From the NCBI RefSeq assembly GCF_020382885.2, contig NC_058512.1, forward strand, positions 683,501-747,500: a DNA stretch of 64,000 bases. The letters run 5' to 3'. Source of the stretch: Scatophagus argus (taxonomy: Eukaryota; Chordata; Actinopteri; Scatophagidae). The position numbers and the translations under genes are program-made. Positions within the stretch are counted from its first letter, which is position 1, and the number at the start of each line of letters is the position of its first letter. Of the stretch, positions 28,421 to 40,953 are shown piece after piece. A model generated the notes under the pieces. It was not told the DNA's origin, ran no database searches, and saw only the letters and a list, made by a program, of their open reading frames with translations.

Positions 28421-31400
28421 TCACAGCTGATTGGTTCTTCTGACGGAGAGCAAGGCACCGTGGGAGCTCGCTGCTGATTGGTGAGCAGAGGTAGGAGGCG
28501 GGACGAGGAAGGGCTGGGAAAGCAGAGGAGGAGGAGGGGGAGGGGGAGGAGATGAACATCTGGACGAAGCCGTGAGGGGGGAGGAGGTGGGGGTGTCGCA
28601 GGAGGACGACGGAGTGGAGGGTCCGGGAGTGATGGTGTTTCGGCTCAGCGGGTGGGGCGTCCTGTGGGGTTTGGTGGTGAGGGACAGCGGCTGCAGCTGT
28701 TCGCCGTAGGGGGACGTGTGTCCGCTGTACGAGGAGTGTGTGTGCTCGGTGTGTGTCGGCGCCGGAGCGGCGGGCGAGGCCAGTGCGGTGGTCGGCGTCG
28801 CCGGGGAGTCCAGTGAGGAAGCGGGGCTGGCCTGGGACAGGTGTGTATGTGTCAGGTGTGACATGGTGTGCGGCTGTGTCAGGTGGGAGCGGGAGTGTGC
28901 GTGAGGCGTCTCCTCTGGGACACGAGGTCTCTTCAGCTGTGGGGGGACGTCCTCCTGAGGAGCTGAGAAACAGACAAATGAACCCGTCAGTCGTCTGCAG
29001 CTGCGCAGACTCTCTTCAGCTGCCGCTAAAGACTGAACGCAACAATGAAATAAACACCATTAAAATGGGAGGATAGTGTGTGTGTGTGTGTGTGTGCGCG
29101 TGTGTGTGCGTGCGTGTGCATGTATCTGAACTCATTTCCTGCAGAGCTCCAGGACGTCCTGGAGGGATTTGTGCCACAGCCTGTGAGTCCAGCATTCGGT
29201 CTTACCTTCCTGAGTCTCACTCTTGGCTCTCTTTCTCTTCTTCTTTTTACCCTGCACAGAAACAAACACACCAACGTGTTTCATCAGCAGGAGGGGAGGA
29301 AACTCGCCGCAGTCCGACTCGTGTGCGAGCTGCTGTACTCACGTAGTTGTCTCTGGCCGACCAGCCGGGGTAAAGTTTGGAGTGGACGAGTCTCTCTTTC
29401 CGAGCCAGTTCGTAATATTTGGCTTGTTCCTCTTTGGTCAGCGAATGCCACTGTGGACAGAAAACATCAGTCACTTAACTGACCTGAGGTCAGCATGAAT
29501 ATGCTGCACGTGTTCAGTTTCTGCAGACCACAAAGTGCAACAGCATCGGGGCCACATTTCAGTGATGAAATTAACTTTGACCTGTAAGGCTCTGACCTCT
29601 CAATCACAAATCTTTGACTTTACAACTGAAATATCGCCACTTGTTCTTAAAAAATTCTGACCTAATAATTAAAATAAAAATATCTAAAATATAAAATAAG
29701 ATTCTGCCACTGCCCCCAGCCATGATAACCTTCACAGAAACATTACAAATTCTCAAAACAATCCAACTTAAATTCTTGGAATTACTTTGTTTTTGATTGT
29801 AATTTAATTCTCGCAGGGCTGTGGTTTCCACTGAACTGCAGAAACATTCAGAGGTTTTCTTCTAGTTTTTCCTGAGCAGTTTCTCACCCTCTGGCCCAGG
29901 ATCTGGTTGATGGTCGCGCTCTCTTTCACTTTGCACTGAGCCACCACTTTGGGCCGCTCGTCCCTCATGTACAACATGAAGGCATTCAGCGGCTTCTTGA
30001 TGTGAGGCTTCTTCTCTTCGTCTTTCTCCTGCTGGCCGTCGCCCATCGACTTCCTGTGGGGCACGAGAACACGTTAGCGCCGTGTTGATACAGCAGGATG
30101 AGCGGAACGAGACAAAAGGGGGGTGGGGTTCATTAGAAGATTCATGCAGGTACAAGCAGGAGGCCTGAGATTTGATGGAGGCTCATTTCAGAGCAGCAGA
30201 AGCTTGTCAGGCTGTCAGCAGTGATGACAGACGAGTTTCGTTACCCGGGCTGGCTGCTGCTGCTGCTGCCTCCGCCTCCTCCTCCACCTCCATGCTCCTG
30301 CTTCACTCCCATGGGGACGATGGCCGAATGGGGGACGGACGACTGGGGGGTCGGCACCAAGCGAGGAGAGAAGCTGCCCGACACCAGGCTGCCGAGCACA
30401 CAGCAGACACTCAGTTTAATGCCAATCACAGCAAAGGAAAACAGCCTGACTTCATGTCTCCTGAACTTTCAGCTTTACTCTTTAAACACTGAAGTATTAT
30501 TATTATTCATTCATTCATTCACTCCAACCTGCTTCCTGTTTCCTGTCAGGTGTCCCGCCTTTGAAACACTCACCTGGACATGGACGCGTTCATGGCAAGA
30601 GCAGCAGGTGAGAACCCCCCCGCGATGGGATACATGGGCTGTCCCGGCCTGCACAGACAGACAGACAAACAGACAGACAGTCAGACGTCCCGCGCTCACT
30701 GAAGGTCACGTTTGTGTACATTTACAGCATGTGTGTTTTACTCACAGCCATCCGAGGGGGTGTGTGATCTGAGCCACGCCTCCAGGTGAGACGGGGTAGC
30801 AGGCTGCATGAGGGGTCCTCGACATACCTGCAGCACAGGTAGGATTCACGCGGTTTACAACACAAGGACGAGTGAGTGTTTGTCAGGATTTGATTGGAGG
30901 ACAGGTGAGAGTATGAGGGCTACCTGTGTCAGGGGAGAAGCCAGGTGAGGCCCTCTGAGGGGAGAAGGCCTCGGGGCTGTAGGACAGCAGGGGGTGCAGG
31001 TGGGTCATATGAGGGTGCTGCACCACCGGCACACTGTTAGACTGCACACACACAGACACACACACGTGATTACTGAACATGCAGCAGTGCCACCTGTCCA
31101 CCAGGTGTCATCATTTCTCCTTTTTGAGTTTGATGTTGCTGCTTTAAAATGTCTGAAACGCTCATCAGATTCTGAAAATAGCTGTTGAATAATTTTCATA
31201 AACATTTCACTGAGTGAATCTGTCCCAGACGTTTCAGCGACACTGAACATCTGAACACAATCAGTCGGTCCCGTGAGAGGGAACCGAACTTTGTCTCAGC
31301 ATCAGATCCCCTGAGGGAGGTTAGTTTGTTCACCAGGTAAACCAAGTACTGCAGTCAGAGCAGGACGGAGACTCCACAGGTCACCCATCTGAGTGTCTGT

Positions 31401-33654
31401 GTGTGTCTTCATCTCAGAAAACAGGCTGAAAGGCTGCTGTTCTCAGCTCGTGTCTCAGTGACGGACTGATGCACAGCCGACCTCCATCGTTTCTTCTGCT
31501 TCTTCTGTGTTGGTGACTTTGCGTCCTGACAGATGATTCATTTCTTGGTGAAATGTGAGAAAAACATCAATGACAGTTCGCTCTAAACAAAGAAACGCTC
31601 CTTCAGGAAACTTCAGGTGTGATTCACACTTTGCAGTTTATTCTACAAGCGTGTCTAACACACACGACTGCTGAAGTGCTGAAGAACTGGACTCTTTTTT
31701 TCTCAAGGAAGTAAAAATATTGCAGGAAGTCTTAGCTTGATGGGAAATCACAACATCAACTGATAACATTCAGTGCTGCTCATGTCAGGAGTCACTTTAT
31801 CTCTCAGAACAATGGTGGTTTTCCATCCATGACGCCCAGCAATTATCTGAATCAAAACACGCAAACTGGACGAGGTGGAACTGGTCCCAGTCTGATGGGT
31901 TCACCCTGACAGTCAAAGCTCCAGTCCACTGGACATCAAACTGTCGAGCCAATTTCAAGAAACTTTAGAAAAGTTACAAAAAAGAAATGAGGCTGCACAG
32001 AGCAGAGTGCATGTTAACAAAACCAGAGAAGAAGAAACAAAACCAACATCCTCCTTCTCCTCCTCCTCTCGGAGTGAAAACAGCTGATCATGTGAGCTAA
32101 ACTTATTCAGAAAAGTCGGGTCCACCTTCCACTAGCAGCTCTGAAGAACCACCTCAGCCTGCTGTGCTCCGACATGTTTTATCTGCACTGTTGTTACAGC
32201 TGCTGTTTTATTCCAGTCTGATTGGCTGGTTCAGAGGGTGTGTGTATGTGTGTGCACGTGTGTGTGTGTGGTCTCACCAGGTGTGTCGCAGTAGCAGAGT
32301 CTCTGATCGCAGCTCGTGTGGGGACGTCCAGCAGAGGCCACTGAAACGGCAGGTACTACGCACACACAAGCACATTCATGTTAAGTGAGTGAACATCACA
32401 ACAGAAGAGATAACAAACACAACTCAACGCTGTTCGTGCCCCACATGCTTACATTCCTTCTGCGGCCACACACACACACACACACACAAAGCAGAAGTTC
32501 TGGATCAAAGTTCAATTATTCTGAAAGGGAAATGATAATGAACAGTTAGGAGAGAGTGTGTTTGCTGGCTCAGATGGAGTGTGTGTGTGTGTGTGTGTGT
32601 GTCTCTGCGTCTCAAAGCTCTGAGTTAGACAAAGGACAACAGTTTGCCTTGTCCCACCACCCCCCAAACACACTCTGGGGTCCCACTGTTGATGGAGCTG
32701 TCTGAGACTGGGAGGCCAGACCCCCCTCAGCCCTGACACACACACGCAGACAAGAACAGGCCTTTACTGCTCATTCAACTGTGAGTGACGTCAGCAGAAC
32801 CAGCAGTGTGACCTCTGAGCCTGACGAGGAGGACGACGAGCATCTTCATCTCCAACACACACTAACAGGATGATCCATATTATTCACCTCACCTGTCAGG
32901 TCTCAGGTGCTTCTTTAAAGCTCCTGACATGTAAGCAGAAGGAGATGTTTGACTGAAGCAATTCATAGTGTTGACGAATCGGTCGATCGACTTCCTGTCA
33001 GCAGTTTTTTGTTGTCTGATGTGAACGAGCAGAGTTTGTGGGGTGCTGCTCAGACTCTGCAGGTTTACGATGTTTCCCCGTTTAAACAGCTTTGACTCGA
33101 CTCACACACACTGTGGTCCATCTGCATCCACGCTGCAGGTCAGCAGGTCCGCCTCATTTAGTAAGAACGACGTGTGACAGCTTTCATGTCTGACATCTTG
33201 TGTGAAAAACAAGGTTCAGGTTTTCTAATTCTTTCAAACGACTTTCTGATACAAACAGGTCACTGCAGGAGGCCGACTCACTCACTTCAAGCTCCTGTTT
33301 TCTTGGAAACAAACTGTCAGTGTTACAAAAATCCTCTGAGGTTGACCAAACACACTTCCTTCTGATTTTCTGCTTCGTTAACATCCATATTTACGGCCTT
33401 GTAGCCGCCTTCTTTCCTGCCCTTGTTGGAAGCAGACCATTGCTCATTACTGCCACCTGTGGCTCAGGGGAACAGTGCAGCAGTGAGGACCGCATGAAGA
33501 GCATCACATGGGGATGCAAAGTCTTAGAAATATTAACGTTAACACACAGCAGCAGCGCAACACAACAGACAGACTGTGTCCGCCCTCATCATTACACCCC
33601 AGGTCGTCCCCGTCCTGCTCTGTCAAAACCCGTGACTTCTGCTAACCCCAGGCT

Positions 33655-33693
<39 letters not shown>

Positions 33694-35807
33694 GCAGTCT
33701 CATCCAGGCCCCCATTCAGAGACCTGAGGAAACTCTGGCTGCGAACACTAACTGGATCCAGCTGTTGGAAATACCAGGAAAATCAATGCACACGCACACA
33801 CGCGCGCACACACACACCCTGCACAATCACAGTCAGAGTGAGGCAAGCACAGAAATCACTGAGTGCCCACAGGGGAAGGTTGTGAGACCTGCCGCTGCTC
33901 TGCAAGCACACAAACCTCACGTTGAAGACAAAGAGCCGAGCGTCGAGTCAATACAAATCAACACCACGAACACGCACACAGACCGCCATCGGACCCGAAG
34001 CGTTCAGCCCGCAGTATCCACTCTTCTGTGAGGGCAAACCAAGCCAGAGTCCATTACACAAGTGGGGTTGTTCAATTGTGGCACATCAGAGTTTATTAAA
34101 GATTTAGAGATCTGGACAGCTTTAAAACAGCTCAGATCAAGTCTCGAGTTAATCACCCGAAAGTGAGACAAAGTCAGAGCGACAGCTGCAGCAGAGAAGT
34201 TTAAATCAGGTTTTTACAGCTCACTTGCTGAATGAATATAAAAATGCGTGAGGATGAGGAAGAGCGACGGAGGCTTGTTTCCTCCTGGTGATGATGATGA
34301 TGATGGTTTGAGGTCTGAACGAGAGCTTGAAACTAAAACTGTCTGAATACAAGAGGGACTCAAAGTAAATAAACCGTCCGATCGCTTCAGGTGAGTCTCG
34401 ACGCTGCAGGTAAAACGACTGACGAGTCCGATTGCTCCTGCGACTGTCGTGTTGCTCTGCTGCTCGCTGTGCCGGACTCTGACCTGAGATCAGCAGAGGC
34501 AAAGGCTCGGCGTGTGGCCGATGTTGAGGTGGACACACGACTTTGCAACGTGTGCTGAGGCTTTGTGGTGCGTTCTGATGCGTCCACGAGTGTGTGTGTG
34601 CGTGCAGCTGTCGTGTCAGAGCCGTCATCCTCCTGGTATTTTAAGACTCTGGAGACAATGTCGAGTAAACAAAGGAATTCTGGGATTGTTCAGCCTGCTG
34701 AAAGGGACCAACTTAAACCAAACAAGCTGAACCACACACACACACACAGAGTCAGCTTTAGAACAGAGAGTGAAAATAAAACGAGACGCCTGCCACCTCC
34801 AGCAGGACCAACACTCAAACACAGCAGGTAGCTTATCAGTCCTCCTCCTGCCATTCACTGCTGCTCAGGTGTGACGCCTCAGTGTGTGAGTGTGTGTTTG
34901 CATGACCGATTATGAAAAGTCAGCAAACCTCTGAGCCAACAAAGTCCTTTTTTTTCTCTTCCCACTTTGTGGTACATTTCACATGTGGTTGCTGTGGTTT
35001 CAGTCACCTTCAGCTCATTTCAGAAAAAGGAAAAGCTTTCTGTTTGCCAGACGGGCTGATGTTCACTTTGAGGTCAATCGATGACGTTTATTTCAGCTAT
35101 AACTTCAATTATATTTCTGTGCTTCTGCAGGGCTGCCATTAACGACTATTTTCACTATCTATTAATAAATTGCTTAGTTGATAAAATGTCCAAACTGATG
35201 TCTGCGAGTTGCTTCTTTTATCCCACCAACAAAGACTTTTCATTTACTGTCAGAAATGACAAATAAAAGCAGCAGATCCTGACATTTAAGAAGCCGGACG
35301 CAGCAGAAGTTTTTGCTAAACTAATCGACTGATGGCTGCAGTTGTGTAGGCTTTCACCTGCAGCTGCAGAGTCTCTACATTTGGTTGTGTTATTTGTGTT
35401 TGTTAAGCATAATAAGAAGGATCAGGAACACAAATGTCTCCATCTGACCGAAGTGAACAGCAGTCCCTGAGCAGAGACAGGCGTGAGGAGCAGGAGGGGG
35501 AGGAGGGGGAGGAGGGGGGACTCAGACAGGTCGTCTACATGCTGCCTCCTGCTTCCTGCCTGTGTCCACGAGCACAGTAAACAACCCGTACTACGGTTCA
35601 GGTAGAGTCCAGCTGACGACCGCTTGTTCACCTTGACTCGCCTTTAGACTGGCAGGCGCATCTCATCCTCCTGTCTCTCATAAACACGTCTCACTGAGGA
35701 CGCTGAAAAGTTCACAAGGTGTCCATTATGTAAAGAGAAATGTGAGGAAGGAGAGAAGGAGAAACTGTTGTCTCAGGGCAACATGCAGCCAGCCAGCCAT
35801 GGAGGAA

Positions 35808-35862
<55 letters not shown>

Positions 35863-36107
35863 TGTGCGTGAGAATGTGTGTGTGAATGTGAGAGTGTGTG
35901 AGAATGTGTGTGTGTAAGTGTGTGAATGACAGAGAGAGAGAGTGAGTGTGAGTGTGAGTGTGTGGAGGAGCCACAGGCAGTGTGTTAGGTATAATGAGGT
36001 GTAACGATCCCCCTGTGGAGCCACACATTAGGACCATTCAGACTCTGCTAATGACAACAAAGAGCCACTAACGGAGGGGGAGGGCAGGACAAAGCTGAGG
36101 AATGCAG

Positions 36108-36165
<58 letters not shown>

Positions 36166-39100
36166 TTGGCTGTGTGTTTAGCCTGCAAGTGATTCTGGGC
36201 TCTGCAGAGGAAACACTGAAAACAAACCAGAGAAGATAAAGAGATCACAAATGTGTGTCACTGGGCAATCAGAACTCTGGAGACCTCAAACATCTGGAGC
36301 CAGAAAACACTGGAATCAAACCATCCACCGTGTGTACGAGTACGACACAAAAACAGAGGATATGACCTCAGTGTCTTCACCAAAGAGGAATCTGCTGTTG
36401 TACAAGCACATCAGGACTGCAGGACGCCACACGAACACACAGCAAAGTGCAAACAACCTCAGCACAACCTTGTGTTGGAGGTCACGCCTTCCAAACTGTC
36501 CTCTGCAATAACATTTAGCTTAAAATTCCTTGCTGTGCCAATGAGGCAATTTTTAGATTAGTGGCCATGAATGTTACTGTATTAAACCCAGCATCGCTAT
36601 AATCCCCGCTGAGCTTCCAAACGGCTTCAGGGAGCAGCAGACTGGGCAGCACACGGTCGGCACCGCTGTGCAGCTAAAGCAGCTAATCCGCCGCACAGCA
36701 GCAGCCATGATGAGAGTTCATTCCTGCTGCAGCAGACTGTGTCCAGGCCTGCCTAACCCTGCACCATCACCAGCCTCCTTATCATCACAGCTCTCACACA
36801 CACACAAACCAAATGCACACGCACAAAAGAAGCTCTCGGGACGATGGTGAGTCACTGGTATCCAGGTCTCGATTTGCAGAACAACGTCCTCACAACGTGA
36901 AGCAGCTACAGCGTGCTGCCGCGTGCCGGGCGAGTCCGGGTTCGAGTTACGCCTGTGAAGTTAATCTGCATGACGTCGGCGTCTCAGACACTTCTGCTCC
37001 AGCCCACAAAAGCTGCAGCAGTTTGAGTTTTACAGAAAGTTCATTTGGTCTGCTAAACGGTGGTGAGACTTGACAGATATGCATGTTTGATTATCGATCA
37101 ATGTGCTGATCGCTGTCAGAGAATCATTTGGTCTCTAAACATGAGGAAACAAGGCAAACTGCCCATCACAGCATCCCGGAGCACAACATGACCTCTTTAA
37201 GCCTTTTGTTCTGCCTCACCTGCAGCCCAAAAGCCAAACAAGAGCAGCAGTTCGAGAGCCGAACGATTAAATTAACAGTTGCACGTTCGTTTTCTTTTGA
37301 ACAGCTACTCATTGCAGCTCTTAACTCACACTGCTGTGATTCTCTCAGCCCTGAGGAACATTTCAGCTGTCGCTCGACGCCATACAAATATCTCTCCTTC
37401 CCTAACAAGCGTTAACTACATGTCCCAGCTAGACGTGTGTGTGTTGCATCTGAGTCACTGAGCGTCCTCAGCGGGTGGAGTGTGTGTGTGTTGTCTCACC
37501 GTCCTGCCACTCGGTGTGAGGGCTCCGTTGGGGAGGTAGGGACTACAGAGATTCCCGAGGTCTGGGAACATGAAGAAGGGATATCCAACATATGGAGATG
37601 GCTGGAAGAGACCTCCGTCCTGCCGTCTCCTGAGCACTGAGAAACAAGTTCAACACCACAGACGTTTTGTCAGACATACTGTCACAGGAAAAACTACAGG
37701 GAATGGTATTACTGTCATTTCACGATGCTGATGGTATGAAAACTAAACCCAGTCAAAGAGAAACTGGAATGTGAAATTCTAATAGAAAATATGAACAAAA
37801 TAAAACCACACAACAAACATAACAACTAAAATGACTCTCATAATGGCTGACGAGGGACGAGGAGTGACGTTAACCTGCTAAAGAGGGGTGTGTGTGTGTG
37901 TGTCTGCAGGTAAAGGGGAGGTCCTGTTTAACTGTCTCTGTGGTGAGGAGGAGGAGGAGGAGGAGGAGGAAGATTACTGGCAAGGTGATGACCCTGCAGA
38001 CTGACTGCACTCCTCCACTCACACAGAAACTCATTCTGACGCTGTGCTCCTGTAACTGGAAAGACAGGTCAAGGGATGTGGTTGAGGCACAGTTTCTGCT
38101 GGTGGTTGGACAACTGAGCAGGTCACGGCATTCACACAAAGTTGCCCATCGAGCCAGTCGGGCCAGCGACTGAGCAGATGCTGTGTAGATATGAGAGTGT
38201 GTACTCGTCGCTCCGGTGACGAGTGCATTCAAGGATGCTGTAACAGTAGACTCGACCACTGAAAAGTTTTATTTTATTGAGTTTTTGTGAGACGAGTAGA
38301 GCTGGAGAAGTGAGGGTGACGACTGCACTGCTGAGCCAGTCGCAGCTTTAAGACAAAAACAGTCAAACAAGACAGCGAGGGGAGCAGTAATACAACCTTT
38401 AATGAAATGTTAGTGTTATATTCATGATATGAAGTGAAGGAGGACACTGAGGGACAGACCCGTCCATGTCCCTGTGCCACAGTTTAAGGGTGATGCAAAT
38501 TAAAGACAGTAAACACAGCAGCTGAACGTCAGGAGGAGAAAGACCTGGATGTCACTCCTGACCTGAATGTATGTGCTCCACAACACGAAGTACACGAAGG
38601 AGTGGAAGCATAGTGGACTGTAATTAAAGCACAGCATGGCCTGATCCCGATCCCAGTGACTAACCCTTTAGACGAGTGTAAATCCACCTTAATACTACAC
38701 TTTAACCCTCATGTGCATTACAAGTACAGTCAAGTCTGAGAGTCATTAATGAGACACGTAACTTCAAGCCTGATGAGGATTCCCACAAAATGCAAAATGC
38801 TGAGTGTGTTCATTACCTTCTTCTTCCAGCAGCTGACTGTGTCTGGCCCTGCTCTGTAGATCTGGATTGGGCTTGAGACGTCTGTCTGCCTGCACATAAA
38901 CAACACACACACACACACACACACGTAAGCAAAGGGAGATGAGCTGTGTGGAGGCTGTGGACACACACACCAGCCAGCTCGACTGGGAATCCACAAGACG
39001 ATGGACAGAAGCTGATGAGCCAACTGGTCCCAGTTAACTCACCTCCGAGTCTGAGCTGCTGTTCGTCTCGGACTCGTTGACCAGTGAGGACTTGACATCG

Positions 39101-39219
39101 TCCAGGTCCCGTTCAGCGGACACGTTCCTCTTCTCCTCGTGTTCCCCCTCGTCTTTAAAAGCAATCAGCTCATCATTTGCGCCCAAGTCGTCTCCGTCTG
39201 CCCCGTTTAGCTGCGGCAT
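28421..39219 (-). CDS. tcf7l1: Transcription factor 7-like 1 (Tcf3-type, HMG box), 12 exons
   Basis: Nuclear TCF/LEF factor of the Wnt pathway: it binds DNA by an HMG box, represses with Groucho/CtBP and is switched by beta-catenin. Exons (minus): 39219-39043, 38889-38817, 37636-37500, 32355-32278, 31041-30924, 30827-30746, 30648-30574, 30388-30245, 30053-29888, 29450-29343, 29251-29206, 28962-28421; 1746 nt, 581 aa (human TCF7L1 588). The N-terminus has the beta-catenin-binding [16 protein letters not shown]. Middle exons match TCF7L1 ([24 protein letters not shown]), followed by VKQE, a sumoylation-type motif. The HMG box spans exons 9-10 ([12 protein letters not shown] to [10 protein letters not shown]) with the basic tail [10 protein letters not shown]. 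The C-terminus has SLDSPATP and PLSLTTK, a CtBP-type motif. The box carries about sixteen differences from the usually near-invariant TCF/LEF sequence. Fish have two tcf7l1 genes; which one this is remains open. Confidence 0.94.
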
Positions 39220-40909
39220 GTCTGGACGTTAGCTGCAACAGCTAACATTAAAGGCGGAGTTGGACCGAGTTTATGGCTAACTTACAGTTTGTAAAAAAAC
39301 AACCCACAAGACTGAAAAACCTTTAGCTGAAATGTGAAAATATTTAGTTAACGTTAGCTGTGAGGTAACAGCATCACAGTCAGAACTAATGCCAAGTTTA
39401 ACGATTGTTTTATCCGTTAGGGGGTTTAAAAAGATCAAAAACTAGCTTAGAAATTAGCCAACAAGCTAGCTAGCTACCTGCTGCGTTCACGGACGCGTCA
39501 GTCTCTGTCGTCGCACTCCTGAGCCGTGGAAGTCCTCCTTGAGCTTGTTTCCACCAAGAAAAGAGTCCACAAAAAGCAACGCATTGACAGTAGATCCTCA
39601 AAATGGTTCACAGATGACCATAAAAATCAGTTAAAACCAGCTCAGTACCGCTGACATTATAAAAACGAGCGCAGCCCGTTCGCACCGCCTGAAAAGTTTA
39701 CGTCCCCTTCTGTGCAGTCACTCCAGTGGAAAAAGTAGAGGCCTCTTCTGATTTAATTCCTGCATAGTATGTCCGGTCTGAAAGGTGCATAATTCCCCCC
39801 AGCGACGTCTTAGAGCGGTCGTTTCCGCATTTCAATCTGTGTGCCGATTCAAGACGTTTTCTGGTGGCTTGCGGTGTCGAGGCGTGGGAAAGTCGGGCTG
39901 GCTGGTGTTTCACAAGTGGAGTGGAAGGAAAAGACTGCGGGGCCGTCGGAGTACACCGAGGAGGAGGACTGGCGATCCTTACAGACCCCGGATCAGTTTA
40001 GCAAGGGCGCTCGATTGATTGAGCAACATGAGAGCAGTTAGCTGAACTGATCCTCGACCAGGCACAACAGGTTGATCCCGTTTGTTTGCAGAGGACGCAC
40101 AAACAGGAGGGCGGGGTTTAGGTGGACAAAAAGGACGCTTTTAGACCTTAAAGGAGCAGTTCGACACTTTTCTGACCTCACGACCTGAGGACGGAAACAC
40201 TCTAGTCCAAAAGTTTCAGACGAAGAGCCACTATGTAAAAATACAAATTAAAGTAGTGAAAGTAAAAGTAGCCAGGCTCTCAGCTGACTTAGTTTAAAGA
40301 CATATAAAACACCTAATAATAAAACAATTTGTGTCTGATTCAGTTTTTTTTTTCACAAAAAAGTTCAAGGACTTTTAAAGAGAAGACTACAAGAATAGAA
40401 CGGCACCCCAATCACCCAACCGAGTGCTGAAGTTGCATTGTGGGTAATGTAGGCATCAGAAAAAACGTGTGGAATATGATACCTGATATGATACCCCTGG
40501 TTCTGCTGCATCGGTTTTGTTCTTTATTTAACTGTCCACTGTCAGCGTCTGACAGGGAGTGCAATGACAAATCTGTGGAATACACCTTTAACTTTACCTG
40601 TAGAACGTAGATTCATAGACAATACAGCCTGTGGACTTTCTCAAAAGTGCTCTTTGTGCTCCAGTGAGTGCGAGACAGAGAAACTACATCTGGAGTCAAG
40701 AATACACCCGAGTCTCCAGTTTCATTTCCATCATTACAGGCAGGAAAAGGAGGTTACAGACCCGAAACCTGCAGGTGTTCACTGCCGCCTTCTGTGAGTG
40801 CAGCACTGAGCCTCAGCTCCTCCGCTGAAAGGCTTCCCACTTTGTGACGGAGCTAAAAAACCCATCGCTGCCAGAGGCGAAGAACAGGAGACAGTCATTG
40901 TAGGCCAAC

Positions 40910-40953
<44 letters not shown>

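Noticed and set aside
28716-29482. Plus-strand open frames opposite the tcf7l1 C-terminus
   Set aside because: The minus strand carries clear TCF7L1 motifs with matching splice sites; the plus frames do not.
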